Shown: one piece after another, positions 8,796 to 19,349 of the stretch
How positions within the stretch are numbered: the stretch's first letter is position 1
Layout: the number at the start of each line of letters is the position of its first letter
Assembly (NCBI RefSeq): GCF_006494655.1
Contig: NZ_VHIM01000007.1
Span: forward strand, 160,286 to 224,285
Length of the DNA stretch: 64,000 nucleotides
From: Arthrobacter agilis
Lineage (GTDB): Bacteria > Actinomycetota > Actinomycetes > Actinomycetales > Micrococcaceae
Direction of reading: 5' to 3'
Program-made: the position numbers and the translations under genes
The notes under the pieces: generated by a model
Database searches by the model: none
What the model was told of the DNA's origin: nothing
What the model saw: only the letters and a program-made list of their open reading frames with translations

Positions 8796-9722
8796 CTACG
8801 GAGTGTGCTTGGGCACGATGCTCCTGGATCGCAGGATCTCGGCGAGCTGGTCCATGAACAGCCGCACGCGGGCCTCGTCCGCATCGCTCGTCCGCAGCGC
8901 GAAGATGCTCCGCGTGAGGCGGATCTCCGGGACGTCCAGCGCGACGATCCCGTCGGGACGGTTGACCATGGCGAGATCCGGGACCAGAGCGGCCCCCAGT
9001 CCGGCGGCGGTGAGCTCGAGGCTCGCATTGAAGTCGTCGCAGTAGGCCGCGATCCGGGGGTGCAGATTGCAACTCGCGAACAATCGCTCGATGACCGTGG
9101 CGTCCGCGGTCCCGGGGTGGTGCATGATCCACGGCATGTCGGCGAGCTGGTCCGCGGTGACCCGTGCGCCGCTGCGGATGCCCCAGCTCTCGGGCAGGAC
9201 CACCCTGAAGTCGTCGTCGCCGATCCACTGGCGGCTGAGCGTCGAGGGCCACGCGAGACCAGCCTGACCCACCTGGTAGACGAGGGCGAGATCGAGGTCG
9301 CCGCCGGCGCGGAGGCCCTGGATCGCGTGCGCGGGTTCGCCGACGAAGAGCCGCAGGGAGACCCCGAGCCGCTGCCACTCCGGCATGCGCAGCAACCGGG
9401 GGAGGGCGAAGGTGGCGAGGCTGGGGAAGATGCCGAGCCGGAGTTCGTGGGCGGGCCCGGCGCCCGCGCGGGCCGTCGAGGCGAGGAGAGCGTCGATGTC
9501 GGTCAGGACCTTGGACGCATGGCGCGCCACCGCCAGCGCGGCGTCGGTGGGGATCACGCTTCGGGCGGACCGGGTGAAGAGCGTGGCACCGGTATCGCGT
9601 TCGAGCGCGGACATCTGCTGTGAGACGGCCGACGCCGTGTAGCCGAGGCTCGTGGCGGCTCCGCTGAACGAGCCGTGCCGGATCACCTCGAGCAGGGTGC
9701 GCAGATGAATCGGATTCACCAC
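8796..9722 (-). CDS. LysR-family transcriptional regulator
   Basis: A 308-residue LysR regulator. The N-terminal winged helix includes FSGAATSLGYTASAVSQQ and the linker ERDTGATLFTR. The effector-binding domain follows from about residue 90 (HELRLGIFPSLATFALPR). Two adjacent GTG codons (9722 and 9719) could start translation, and no strong ribosome site is seen. It is divergent from the lipid operon at 9945 and upstream of the SDR gene, so either could be its target. Effector unknown. Confidence 0.9.
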   Translation of the reverse strand: MVNPIHLRTLLEVIRHGSFSGAATSLGYTASAVSQQMSALERDTGATLFTRSARSVIPTDAALAVARHASKVLTDIDALLASTARAGAGPAHELRLGIFPSLATFALPRLLRMPEWQRLGVSLRLFVGEPAHAIQGLRAGGDLDLALVYQVGQAGLAWPSTLSRQWIGDDDFRVVLPESWGIRSGARVTADQLADMPWIMHHPGTADATVIERLFASCNLHPRIAAYCDDFNASLELTAAGLGAALVPDLAMVNRPDGIVALDVPEIRLTRSIFALRTSDADEARVRLFMDQLAEILRSRSIVPKHTP

Positions 9723-9944
9723 CTATCACTCACCCCCTCGTTGGTCCAGCTCCTGATGTGCAGCAAGAACCTGTTGCACCAATCCCGATTATGTGCGTCT
9801 CCGAACTTCTCCCGAACCATCTTTGCGACAGGTCTCTCAGATCCTCGTGCCGGTACCGCGGGCGCCTGGCCCGGCGGGCTTGTGGCGACTCCGCGGGTTC
9901 CCCCGCGGAGGATCCACCGAACCGCCGAGCATCCAGGAGACATG

Positions 9945-11315
9945 ATGGCCGCAGAAGACACGGAATCCGTCGAGCTTACCCGGGGCGACGGCGTGACCGG
10001 CCGCCGCAGGGTCGCCGTCGTCGGCAGCGGTGTCTCCGGCCTGACCGCCGCCTGGGTCCTCCGCCGCGACAGCGCCGTCACCCTCTTCGAAGCCGACGAA
10101 CGGCCGGGAGGGCATGCGCACACCCATCAGGTGGACCTGGCCGACGGCACGACGACGGGCGTGGACACCGGCTTCATCGTCCACAACGACCGCACCTATC
10201 CCACCCTCCTCCGCCTGTTCGACGAGCTCGGGGTCCCGACGCAGGATTCCGACATGAGCATGTCCATCCGCTGCGACGGGTGCGGCCTCGAGTACGCCGG
10301 GGCCAAGGGGCGCCGCGGGGTGTTCGCGCAGCCCGGCGTGCTGCTCCGCGGGCGCTACCTGAGGATGCTCCTGGAGATCCTGCGCTTCCAGAGGTCCGCG
10401 CGGGCGCTGCTGGCACGCACCGGGGAGCCGGAGGCCGGCGACGAGGACCTGACGCTGGGCGATTTCCTGCACCGGGGTGCGTTCAGCGACTACTTCACCT
10501 CGCACTTCATGACCCCCGTGGTCTCCGCCGTGTGGTCCTGCGACCCCGCGACGGCCCTGGCCTACCCCGCGCGGTACCTCTTCTCCTTCATGGACCACCA
10601 CGGCATGCTCACGATCAAGGGTTCCCCGCAGTGGCGCACCGTCACGGGTGGCTCCAACGAGTACGTGCGGAGGGTCGTCGAAAACCTCGACGACGTGCGG
10701 CTGGCCAGCCCTGTGACCTCGGTCCGGAAGACGGCCGACGGCGTCCTCGTCACGAGCGCCGACGCGACGGAACTGTTCGACGCCGTCATCATCGCAACGC
10801 ACCCGGACCAGGCCCTGGCGATGATCGAGGAGCCGACCGGCGCGGCCGCCGAGGTCCTCGGCACGATGCCCTACTCGGTCAACAGGACACAGTTCCACAC
10901 CGACGAGTCGGTCCTACCCAGGGAACACCGTGCCCGCGCCTCGTGGAACTACCGGCTGCCCGCCTGCGATGCGACCCCGGACCACGTGCTCGTGTCCTAC
11001 GACATGACCCGGCTCCAGCGGCTCGAGGGCCGGACCAACCACCGCTTCATCGTCAGCCTGGGGGAGGGCGAGCTGATCGATCCCGCGCTGGTCCTGAAGA
11101 CCATGGTGTACGAGCACCCGCAGTACACGCCGCAGTCCGTCACCGCCCAGGCGCGGCTGGCGGAGCTGAGCGACAGCCGCGTGGCCTTCGCCGGGGCCTA
11201 CCACGGGTGGGGGTTCCATGAGGACGGAGCCCTGTCCGGGCTCCGCGCGGCAGAGCGCGTCGGCGGGTCGTGGGACGGCAACCCGGCCGCTGAACTCGCC
11301 GACGTCCGGTCATGA
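9945..11315 (+). CDS. NAD(P)/FAD-dependent amine-oxidase-like oxidoreductase
   Basis: A 456-residue flavoprotein. The Rossmann dinucleotide motif VAVVGSGVSGLTAAWVLRR is at the N-terminus, followed by FEADERPGGHAHT, the amine-oxidase/phytoene-desaturase signature. The C-terminal FAD contact is AFAGAYHGWGFHEDGALSGL. This family regularly sits with DUF1365 and cyclopropane-fatty-acid synthase homologues. By analogy it may dehydrogenate or oxidise an acyl chain after or before methyl transfer, as in furan-fatty-acid or 10-methyl fatty-acid pathways. AGGAG at 9935-9939 gives five-base spacing to ATG 9945 and two to ATG 9942. First gene of a four-gene operon, overlapping the next by ATGA. Confidence 0.88.
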   Translation: MAAEDTESVELTRGDGVTGRRRVAVVGSGVSGLTAAWVLRRDSAVTLFEADERPGGHAHTHQVDLADGTTTGVDTGFIVHNDRTYPTLLRLFDELGVPTQDSDMSMSIRCDGCGLEYAGAKGRRGVFAQPGVLLRGRYLRMLLEILRFQRSARALLARTGEPEAGDEDLTLGDFLHRGAFSDYFTSHFMTPVVSAVWSCDPATALAYPARYLFSFMDHHGMLTIKGSPQWRTVTGGSNEYVRRVVENLDDVRLASPVTSVRKTADGVLVTSADATELFDAVIIATHPDQALAMIEEPTGAAAEVLGTMPYSVNRTQFHTDESVLPREHRARASWNYRLPACDATPDHVLVSYDMTRLQRLEGRTNHRFIVSLGEGELIDPALVLKTMVYEHPQYTPQSVTAQARLAELSDSRVAFAGAYHGWGFHEDGALSGLRAAERVGGSWDGNPAAELADVRS

Positions 11316-12037
11316 GCGCGTCCCTCTATCCGACCAGCATCCGCCACGTACGGCGGACGCCGCTGCGCAACGAGTTCACCTACCGCAGCTACAGCTGGTT
11401 CGTGGACCTCGACGACCTCCCCGTCCTGCCGCGCTGGCTCGCCCCGTTCGCCCGGTTCGTCCCCGAGGACCACCTGGGCTCGCCCACGAACAGCATCCGC
11501 GAGAACGTCGGGGAGTTCCTGCGCTCACAGGGCAGGGACGACGACGGCGGGACGGTCACGATGCTCGGCAGCGGACGCGTCCTCGGCCACGTCTTCAACC
11601 CCCTGTCGCTCTTCTGGTGCCACGACCGTTCGGGTGCCCTCACCGCCGTCGTCGCCGAGGTGCACAACACCTACGGCGAACGCCACTGCTATCTGCTCGA
11701 CGTCGACGCGCACGGCACGGCGCGCACGCCGAAGGAGTTCTACGTGTCGCCATTCAACCCCGTCGAGGGGGACTACGAGATGCGCGTGCCCGAGCCCGGC
11801 GAGCACCTGGGTGTCGCGATCGTGCTGCACCGCGAGGACCAGGCGCCCTTCACCGCGACGATGACCGGACACCGGCTGCCTGCGACCACCGCGAACGTGG
11901 TCCGGATGGCGCTCGCCGTCCCCCTGGCGCCCCTCCGCGTCGTCGTCCAGATCCATTGGCAGGGGATTAGACTCTGGCTGCGGCGGCTGCCCATCAGTCC
12001 CAGGCCGCTCCATGAACCCCAGGAGGCAGTTCGATGA
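11312..12037 (+). CDS. DUF1365 family protein
   Basis: A 241-residue DUF1365 protein. The family signatures are IRHVRRTPLRNEFTYRSY at the start, FNPLSLFWCHD in the middle, and EVHNTYGERHCYLL followed by KEFYVSPFNPVEGDYEMRV. It is translationally coupled at both ends: its ATG overlaps the oxidoreductase stop, and its own stop overlaps the next start. Biochemical activity is unknown; the recurrent link to FAD oxidoreductases and CFA-synthase-like methyltransferases suggests a role in fatty-acid modification. Confidence 0.9.
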   Translation: MSASLYPTSIRHVRRTPLRNEFTYRSYSWFVDLDDLPVLPRWLAPFARFVPEDHLGSPTNSIRENVGEFLRSQGRDDDGGTVTMLGSGRVLGHVFNPLSLFWCHDRSGALTAVVAEVHNTYGERHCYLLDVDAHGTARTPKEFYVSPFNPVEGDYEMRVPEPGEHLGVAIVLHREDQAPFTATMTGHRLPATTANVVRMALAVPLAPLRVVVQIHWQGIRLWLRRLPISPRPLHEPQEAVR

Positions 12038-13314
12038 GCACCACGGTTGTTCCTTCGCAGGCGGAGGTGGATCCGGCTGCCTGGCCGGGCATCGCCGGTG
12101 TCCCCAGCGGCACGCGGGTCAGGGTCCGGGCTGCCATCGCCGAGAAGATCTTCTCGACCGCGGTCAACACCCTCGAGCTCCGGGTCATCTACGACGACGG
12201 CACCGTCCTGGGCGCGCCAGGTGGCGGCCCGCGGCCCGAGATGCGCATCCATCGACCGGCCGACTTCTACGCGAGGCTCGGTGACAGCGGCCTGATCGGT
12301 CTCGGCGAGTCCTACATGGCGAAGGACTGGACGGCGTCGGACCTCACCGACGTGATCGAGGTCTTCGCGGCGCGTGCCGCCCACCTCGTGCCCGTGCCGC
12401 TGCAGAAGCTCCGGGGTCTCTCGCTGCCCAAGCCGCCCCGCCGGGAGCGCAACAGCACGGCCAATACGCGCTCGAATATTTCGCGGCATTACGATCTCTC
12501 CAACGAACTCTTCGCCCTGTTCCTCGACGGGACGATGTCCTACTCGAGTGCCCTGTTCGACGCCACCGGGAAGGACCTCCTGCACGTCGCGTGGGACGAG
12601 CTCGCCACGGCGCAGCATCGGAAGATCGACCGCCTGCTCGACCAGGCGAATGTGGGGCAGGGCACGCGCGTGCTCGAGATCGGCACCGGCTGGGGGGAGC
12701 TCGCGCTGCGGGCCGCAGCGCGTGGAGCCACCGTGGTCTCCATGACCCTCTCCAGTGAGCAGAAGGACCTGGCGGAGCAGCGCATCCGCGACGCCGGCTT
12801 CGCCGACCGCGTCGAGGTCCAGCTGAAGGACTATCGCGGCGTCGAGGGTCAGTACGACGCCGTGGTGTCGGTCGAGATGATCGAGGCCGTGGGCTACGAG
12901 TTCTGGGCGGTGTACTTCCAGACCATCGACCGCGTCCTCGCGCCGGGAGGCCGCGTGGCCATCCAGGCGATCACCCTCCCGCACGAGCGCATGCTGGCGA
13001 CGCGGCGGTCCTACACGTGGATCCACAAGTACATCTTCCCCGGCGGGTTCATCCCGTCGGTCCGAGCCATCGAGGACGTCACGGACCGCTACACGAGCCT
13101 CCGTGTGCGGGAGCGCCTGTCGATGGGGGACCACTATGCACAGACGCTGCGCCTGTGGGAGGAGCGCTTCCTCGCCCGGCACGCGGACGTCGAGGCCCTC
13201 GGCTTCGACGAGACGTTCGAGCGGATGTGGCAGTTCTACCTCTGCTACTCCCGGGCGGGCTTCCAGGCCGGCTACCTCGACGTGCAGCAGCTGATCTTCG
13301 ACCGGCGGCCCTGA
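12034..13314 (+). CDS. Cyclopropane-fatty-acid synthase-like methyltransferase (copy 1)
   Basis: A 426-residue S-adenosylmethionine-dependent methyltransferase of the CFA synthase family, which methylates or cyclopropanates double bonds of phospholipid acyl chains. NISRHYDLSNELF is the conserved pre-SAM segment near residue 150. VLEIGTGWGEL is the SAM-binding loop. VSVEMIEAVGYEFWAVYF carries the acidic catalytic region, and FYLCYSRAGFQAGYLDVQQL is the C-terminal signature. Start ATG overlaps the DUF1365 stop. It differs clearly from copy 2 (EIGTGWG versus DVGCGWG), so the pair is not a recent duplication. Confidence 0.88.
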   Translation: MSTTVVPSQAEVDPAAWPGIAGVPSGTRVRVRAAIAEKIFSTAVNTLELRVIYDDGTVLGAPGGGPRPEMRIHRPADFYARLGDSGLIGLGESYMAKDWTASDLTDVIEVFAARAAHLVPVPLQKLRGLSLPKPPRRERNSTANTRSNISRHYDLSNELFALFLDGTMSYSSALFDATGKDLLHVAWDELATAQHRKIDRLLDQANVGQGTRVLEIGTGWGELALRAAARGATVVSMTLSSEQKDLAEQRIRDAGFADRVEVQLKDYRGVEGQYDAVVSVEMIEAVGYEFWAVYFQTIDRVLAPGGRVAIQAITLPHERMLATRRSYTWIHKYIFPGGFIPSVRAIEDVTDRYTSLRVRERLSMGDHYAQTLRLWEERFLARHADVEALGFDETFERMWQFYLCYSRAGFQAGYLDVQQLIFDRRP

Positions 13315-13379
13315 CGCCCGTCGCGCACCACCCTGCCGTGCACCCGCTCGCGCCGGACCGTTCCACCAAGGAGTTTCGC

Positions 13380-14669
13380 GTGACTGATCCCGAGCACGGC
13401 ACCACGGCGACCGCCGGCCGCCCGCACAGCGGCACGGAGGGCGTCGCGCAGAAGCTGGCGGCGATCCTCGGGCCGATCGTGGGTGGCGAGCTCCCCGTCC
13501 GGCTGGTCGCCTGGGACGGCAGCGCCGCCGGGGGCGAGGACCAGCCCGAGGTCCGCCTGAACAGCGTCGACGCGTTGCGCCGCATCCTCTGGAGTCCGGG
13601 CGAGCTCGGCGTGTCGCAGGCGTACGTCACCGGCGAACTGGATGTGCCCGGGTCCCTCGGGCAGGCGCTGACCCATCTGTGGACCGTGATCGGGCAGCGC
13701 GGCCTCTCGATGCCGCGGCTGACCCCCCAGCTCGTCCTGCAGCTGACGAAGGTGGCGCGCGAGGTCGGGGCCTTCGGAGCGCCGCTGCCGGCGCCGGCAT
13801 CGCAGGCGAAGATCAAGGGCCGCCTGCACAGCCTGCTGCGGGATCGAGCGGCCATCAGCCACCACTACGATCTCTCCAACGACTTCTACGGCCTCATCCT
13901 CGACGACCACATGGCGTACTCCTGCGGGTACTGGCTGTCCGAGGACCCCGACTACTCCCTCGAGGACGCCCAGCGCGACAAGCTGGACCTCGTGTGCCGC
14001 AAGGTGGGCCTCGACACGGAGCCTGGCCTGCGGTTCCTCGACGTCGGCTGCGGCTGGGGGTCCCTGAGCCTGTACGCCGCCGAGCACTTCGGCGCGAAGG
14101 TCACCGGTGTGACGATCTCGCGTGAGCAGAAGGCGTTCATCGACCAGCGGATCGCGGAGCGGGGGCTCGGCGACCGCGTCGAGATCCGGCTCCAGGACTA
14201 TCGCGACGTCCGCGATGGCCCGTACGACGCCGTCGCCTCGCTGGAGATGGGAGAGCACGTGGGCCAGGAGAACTACGGCACCTACACGTCCACGCTCTTC
14301 CGGAACGTCGCGCCGGGCGGCAAGGTGCTGATCCAGCAGATGTCGCGCCACGGCAGGCACCCGGGCGGAGGTCCGTTCATCGAGTCCTTCATCGCGCCGG
14401 ACATGCACATGCGTCCCGTGGGGGACACCGTGAACCTGATCGAGGGTGCGGGCTTCGAGATCCGCGGTGTCCAGGCGCTCCGCGAGCACTACGTCCGGAC
14501 GATCGACGCGTGGGAGGACCGCTTCGAGGCCAACTGGGACCGGGCCGTCGCGATGATGGGCGAGGAAGTCGCGCGCGTCTGGCGCCTGTACATGGTCGGC
14601 GCATCCATGACCTTCCGGGACGGCCGCATGGGCGTCGACCAGATCCTCGCGCAGCGCCCACTGAGGTAG
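13380..14669 (+). CDS. Cyclopropane-fatty-acid synthase-like methyltransferase (copy 2)
   Basis: A 429-residue second member of the CFA synthase family. The N-terminal lipid-binding region leads to AISHHYDLSNDFYGLILD, then DVGCGWGSLSLYAAE for SAM binding, ASLEMGEHVGQENYGTY for the active-site acid, and YMVGASMTFRDGRMGVDQI at the end. GTG 13380 has AAGGAG six bases upstream. It sits 65 bases after copy 1 and probably belongs to the same transcript. Likely product is a cyclopropane or methyl-branched fatty acid in membrane phospholipid; which of the two chemistries is inference only. Confidence 0.88.
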   Translation: MTDPEHGTTATAGRPHSGTEGVAQKLAAILGPIVGGELPVRLVAWDGSAAGGEDQPEVRLNSVDALRRILWSPGELGVSQAYVTGELDVPGSLGQALTHLWTVIGQRGLSMPRLTPQLVLQLTKVAREVGAFGAPLPAPASQAKIKGRLHSLLRDRAAISHHYDLSNDFYGLILDDHMAYSCGYWLSEDPDYSLEDAQRDKLDLVCRKVGLDTEPGLRFLDVGCGWGSLSLYAAEHFGAKVTGVTISREQKAFIDQRIAERGLGDRVEIRLQDYRDVRDGPYDAVASLEMGEHVGQENYGTYTSTLFRNVAPGGKVLIQQMSRHGRHPGGGPFIESFIAPDMHMRPVGDTVNLIEGAGFEIRGVQALREHYVRTIDAWEDRFEANWDRAVAMMGEEVARVWRLYMVGASMTFRDGRMGVDQILAQRPLR

Positions 14670-14709
14670 GCCCGCGGACGGCGCGAGCCGTCACGCCGAC
14701 ATATGGCCC

Positions 14710-14747
14710 ACGGCCGGTACCGCTCCTTGAGGATGCGGTGCCGGCCG
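14710..14747 (+). terminator. Hairpin after the lipid operon
   Basis: Left arm 14710-14723 and right arm 14734-14747 pair over 13 of 14 positions around a ten-base loop, 40 bases after the last stop of the lipid operon. There is no U-tract, which is usual for hairpin terminators in high-GC actinobacteria. Confidence 0.55.
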
Positions 14748-14858
14748 TCGTCGTGGGCGGTGGGAACCGACCGCCATCGAGTCCGCCAGCCCGTCCGCGA
14801 CACGCCGCGGAATCGCGACACGGAGTTTTTTCTGCCTGTGCGGAACTCCTCCACAGCA

Positions 14859-14943
14859 TGTGGACCGGCATCCCGTGAGGCCCCCGGAATCGCTCGTTTC
14901 CGGGCTTTCCACGGGTGTCCGACTGTGGACATCGTGTGGACTA
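14859..14943 (+). promoter_or_regulatory. Cluster of DnaA-box-like sites upstream of nrdHIEF
   Basis: TGTGGACCG at 14859, TGTGGACAT at 14924 and TGTGGACTA at 14935 match the reverse complement (TGTGGACAA) of the actinobacterial DnaA box at seven, eight and eight of nine positions. The last two are 11 bases apart, about one helical turn. Partial matches (CTCCACAG, TTTCCACGG) lie between. DnaA control of ribonucleotide reductase is established for E. coli nrdAB; here it is a prediction. Confidence 0.45.
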
Positions 14944-14971
14944 CTCGCACCGGTAATGACATACTTGTAAT

Positions 14972-15017
14972 ACATCATCTAGGGGTCGACCCGAGCGTGC
15001 CGCACTAGATGTAGTAT
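14972..15017 (+). promoter_or_regulatory. Candidate tandem NrdR boxes
   Basis: GCACTAGATGTAGTAT at 15002-15017 matches the near-palindromic NrdR box (ACACTATATATAGTGT type) at 12 of 16 positions. A weaker partner, ACATCATCTAGGGGTC, begins 30 bases upstream at 14972. NrdR, the ATP-cone repressor of ribonucleotide reductase genes, usually binds paired boxes about three helical turns apart, so position and spacing both fit. The nrdR gene is not in this window. Confidence 0.55.
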
Positions 15018-15149
15018 CGAACTACAGAAACAACCGCTGGACGGGCATGGGCCCGGAAGCGCGGAAATCCCCGGATTTCTTCCCCTGTCCGGGGCCGCGC
15101 ACCGCCCACGCCACAGCACGACAGCAGTAGACGAAAAGGGGACTAGGAC

Positions 15150-15395
15150 ATGACCGTCACGGTTTACACGAAGCCGGCTTGCGTACAGTGCAATGCCACC
15201 TACCGCGCTCTGGACAAGAAGGGCATCACCTACCAGAGCGTCGACATCTCGCAGGACCCCGCAGCACTCGAGCGCGTCCGCTCCATGGGGTACATGCAGG
15301 CCCCCGTGGTCATCACCGACAACGACCACTGGTCCGGCTTCCGCCCCGACAAGATCAGCGCGATCGCCGACTCGGCCGTCAGCTCGGTGGCCTGA
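15150..15395 (+). CDS. nrdH: Glutaredoxin-like protein NrdH
   Basis: An 81-residue redoxin that supplies electrons to class Ib ribonucleotide reductase. The active site is Cys11-Val-Gln-Cys14. The C-terminal GFRPDKI loop is the NrdH signature, replacing glutathione contacts and allowing reduction by thioredoxin reductase. AAAGGGG lies about eight bases before ATG 15150. First gene of nrdH-nrdI-nrdE-nrdF, 39 bases before nrdI. Confidence 0.96.
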   Translation: MTVTVYTKPACVQCNATYRALDKKGITYQSVDISQDPAALERVRSMGYMQAPVVITDNDHWSGFRPDKISAIADSAVSSVA

Positions 15396-15434
15396 CCCAT
15401 CCCGTCCCGGGATCAGCAGGCAAGGCATCAGGCA

Positions 15435-15905
15435 GTGACCACCCTCGCCGTGGACGACCGACCCACCACCGACCCGGCAACGGCCGGGACGGCGGAGGGT
15501 GCGGTAACCGATGCCGCCCTGATCTATTTCTCGTCGGTCTCCGATAACACGCATCGCTTCGTCGAGAAACTCGGAGTGCGGGCCGCCCGCATGCCGGTGC
15601 TCACGAAGGAGCCGACGCTGAGGGCCACGCGGCCCTACGTCCTGGTCCTCCCGACCTACGGCGGGATCACCGGCAAGGGTGCAGTGCCCCGCCAGGTCGT
15701 GAAATTCCTGAACAACGAACAGAACCGCAGCCTCCTCCGGGGGGTCATCGGGGCGGGCAACACCAATTTCGGTGAGACCTACTGCCTCGCAGCCGACATC
15801 GTCGCCGCCAAGTGCCATGTGCCGGTTCTCTACAGATTTGAAGTCATGGGAACGTCCGAAGACGTCGCCCGCGTAACCACAGGATTGGAAGAGTTTTGGA
15901 CATGA
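15435..15905 (+). CDS. nrdI: Class Ib RNR flavodoxin NrdI
   Basis: A 156-residue flavodoxin-like protein that generates the oxidant needed to assemble the Mn(III)2-tyrosyl radical cofactor of NrdF. The FMN phosphate loop is [16 protein letters not shown], the isoalloxazine loops PTYGG and [10 protein letters not shown]. About 25 residues of disordered N-terminus precede the fold, so the GTG at 15435 could be slightly early; its ribosome site is weak. The stop overlaps the nrdE start. Confidence 0.95.
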   Translation: MTTLAVDDRPTTDPATAGTAEGAVTDAALIYFSSVSDNTHRFVEKLGVRAARMPVLTKEPTLRATRPYVLVLPTYGGITGKGAVPRQVVKFLNNEQNRSLLRGVIGAGNTNFGETYCLAADIVAAKCHVPVLYRFEVMGTSEDVARVTTGLEEFWT

Positions 15906-18061
15906 GTGTTGCAGAGACGGAGACGGGTGCGCCCGCAGCTTCAGTAGAGCGCTTCAAGGACATGGGCTACCACGAGCTCAATGCCATGCTCAACCTGTAC
16001 GGGCCGAATGGGGAGATCCAGTTCGACGCCGACCGCGAGGCGGCGCACCAGTACTTCCTGCAGCACGTGAACAACAACACCGTGTTCTTCCATGATCTCG
16101 AGGAGAAGCTCGACTACCTCGTGAAGAACGAGTACTACGAGCGCGAGACGCTCGACCAGTACACGATGAACTTCGTCCGCGACCTCTACAAGCGCGCCTA
16201 CTCCAAGAAGTTCCGTTTCGAGACGTTCCTGGGCGCCTTCAAGTTCTACACCTCGTACACGCTGAAGACGTTCGACGGCAAGCGTTACCTCGAGCGCTAC
16301 GAGGACCGCGTCTGCATGGTGGCCCTGCACCTGGCCCGTGGCAACGAGCAGCTGGCGGAGCAGATGGTCGACGAGATCATCGACGGCCGCTTCCAGCCCG
16401 CCACCCCGACCTTCCTCAATGCCGGCAAGCGCCAGCGCGGCGAGCTGGTCTCCTGCTTCCTCCTGCGCATCGAGGACAACATGGAGTCGATCGGCCGCTC
16501 CATCAACTCGGCCCTGCAGCTCTCCAAGCGCGGCGGCGGCGTCGCCTTCGCCCTCACGAACATCCGCGAGGTCGGGGCGCCCATCAAGCAGATCGAGAAC
16601 CAGTCCTCCGGCGTCATCCCCGTGATGAAGCTCCTCGAGGACAGCTTCTCCTATGCGAACCAGCTCGGTGCCCGTCAGGGTGCGGGAGCCGTGTACCTGC
16701 ACGCCCACCACCCGGACATCAACCGTTTCCTCGACACCAAGCGCGAGAACGCGGACGAGAAGATCCGCATCAAGACGCTGTCCCTCGGCGTCGTGGTTCC
16801 CGACATCACGTTCGAGCTCGCCAAGCGCGACGAGGACATGTACCTCTTCTCGCCGTACGACGTCGAGCGCGTCTACGGCATGCCGTTCTCCGACATCTCG
16901 GTCACCGAGAAGTACTACGAGATGGTGGACGACGCCCGCATCAAGAAGACCAAGATCAAGGCGCGCGAGTTCTTCCAGACGCTCGCCGAGATCCAGTTCG
17001 AGTCCGGCTACCCGTACATCATGTTCGAGGACACCGTGAACCGGGCCAACCCGATCGACGGCAAGATCATCATGTCCAACCTGTGCTCCGAGATCCTCCA
17101 GGTATCGCAGCCCACCACGTACAACGAGGACCTGTCCTACGACACCGTGGGCAAGGACATCTCCTGCAACCTGGGCTCGCTGAACATCGCGAAGACCATG
17201 GACTCGCCCGATTTCGGCCGGACCATCGAAACCGCCATCCGTAGCCTCTCGGCTGTTTCGGACATGAGCCACATCAGCTCGGTCCCGTCGATCGCCGCCG
17301 GTAACGACGCCTCGCACGCCATCGGCCTCGGGCAGATGAACCTGCATGGCTACCTGGCCCGCGAGCGTGTCCACTACGGCTCCGAGGAGGGCCTGGACTT
17401 CACGAACATCTACTTCTACTCCGTGGTGTACCACTGCATCCGGGCGTCGAACCTGATGGCCATCGAGACCGGCCGTACCTTCGCAGGCTTCGAGAAGTCG
17501 AAGTACGCGAGCGGGGAGTTCTTCGACAAGTACACGGAGCAGGTCTGGGAGCCGACGACGGCGCGCGTCCGCGAGCTGTTCGCCGACATGCACATCCCCA
17601 CGCAGGAGGACTGGCGTGCGCTCAAGGCCTCGGTCGTGGAGCACGGCATCTACAACCAGAACCTGCAGGCGGTCCCGCCCACCGGCTCGATCTCGTACAT
17701 CAACAACTCGACGTCCTCCATCCACCCGGTCGCGTCGAAGATCGAGATCCGCAAGGAAGGCAAGCTGGGTCGCGTGTACTACCCGGCGCCGTACCTGACC
17801 AACGACAACCTGGAGTACTACCAGGACGCGTACGAGATCGGCTACGAGAAGATCATCGACACCTACGCCGCTGCCACGCAGCACGTGGACCAGGGCCTGT
17901 CCCTGACGCTGTTCTTCAAAGACACCGCCACCACCCGTGAGATCAACAAGTCGCAGATCTACGCCTGGCGCAAGGGCATCAAGACCGTCTACTACATCCG
18001 TCTCCGCCAGCTCGCGCTGGAAGGGACCGAGGTAGAGGGTTGCGTCAGTTGCATGCTCTAG
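15902..18061 (+). CDS. nrdE: Class Ib ribonucleotide reductase alpha subunit
   Basis: The 719-residue catalytic subunit reduces ribonucleoside diphosphates to deoxyribonucleotides. Cys185 and Cys422 are the redox pair and Cys395 (in SNLCSE) the thiyl-radical residue; the spacings of 210 and 237 equal those of Salmonella NrdE (178, 388, 415). The C-terminal shuttle pair is CVSC at the very end. As expected for NrdE there is no N-terminal ATP-cone, so activity control is by transcription and specificity-site effectors. ATG 15902 overlaps nrdI by four bases; GGAAGAG lies upstream. Confidence 0.97.
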   Translation: MSVAETETGAPAASVERFKDMGYHELNAMLNLYGPNGEIQFDADREAAHQYFLQHVNNNTVFFHDLEEKLDYLVKNEYYERETLDQYTMNFVRDLYKRAYSKKFRFETFLGAFKFYTSYTLKTFDGKRYLERYEDRVCMVALHLARGNEQLAEQMVDEIIDGRFQPATPTFLNAGKRQRGELVSCFLLRIEDNMESIGRSINSALQLSKRGGGVAFALTNIREVGAPIKQIENQSSGVIPVMKLLEDSFSYANQLGARQGAGAVYLHAHHPDINRFLDTKRENADEKIRIKTLSLGVVVPDITFELAKRDEDMYLFSPYDVERVYGMPFSDISVTEKYYEMVDDARIKKTKIKAREFFQTLAEIQFESGYPYIMFEDTVNRANPIDGKIIMSNLCSEILQVSQPTTYNEDLSYDTVGKDISCNLGSLNIAKTMDSPDFGRTIETAIRSLSAVSDMSHISSVPSIAAGNDASHAIGLGQMNLHGYLARERVHYGSEEGLDFTNIYFYSVVYHCIRASNLMAIETGRTFAGFEKSKYASGEFFDKYTEQVWEPTTARVRELFADMHIPTQEDWRALKASVVEHGIYNQNLQAVPPTGSISYINNSTSSIHPVASKIEIRKEGKLGRVYYPAPYLTNDNLEYYQDAYEIGYEKIIDTYAAATQHVDQGLSLTLFFKDTATTREINKSQIYAWRKGIKTVYYIRLRQLALEGTEVEGCVSCML

Positions 18062-19132
<1,071 letters not shown>

Positions 19133-19165
19133 CTCTTCACAGGAAGTGCGGTAGACAGCCTCGCC

Positions 19166-19226
19166 CGAAGGCCTGGTAGCGACGGGACGGGATCGGGAGA
19201 TCCCATCGACTGCTACCAGGCCTTCG
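19166..19226 (+). terminator. Long hairpin after nrdF
   Basis: A perfect 15-base inverted repeat (19166-19180 with 19212-19226) encloses a 31-base loop that itself can form a small GGGAT/ATCCC hairpin. It lies 33 bases after the nrdF stop and is the probable terminator of nrdHIEF; no U-tract. Confidence 0.7.
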
Positions 19227-19349
19227 TCGTGCCTACCCTGAGGGGGCATCCTTGCGGCATGTACGGCACGACCAGTACCCGCGCAACGGTGTTTTCTTGA
19301 GGTGCTCGTTCTGCTTTCGGTGGACAGTGCGGCACAGCCTGGCTCGATG

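Noticed and set aside
14859..14943. Replication origin
   Set aside because: DnaA-like sites are few and no dnaA, dnaN or AT-rich unwinding element is present; a regulatory role is simpler.
15941..17884. 647-codon minus-strand open frame
   Set aside because: It lies wholly antisense to nrdE; it arises from third-position G/C bias of the real gene and has Val/Leu/Asp/Glu-rich shadow composition.
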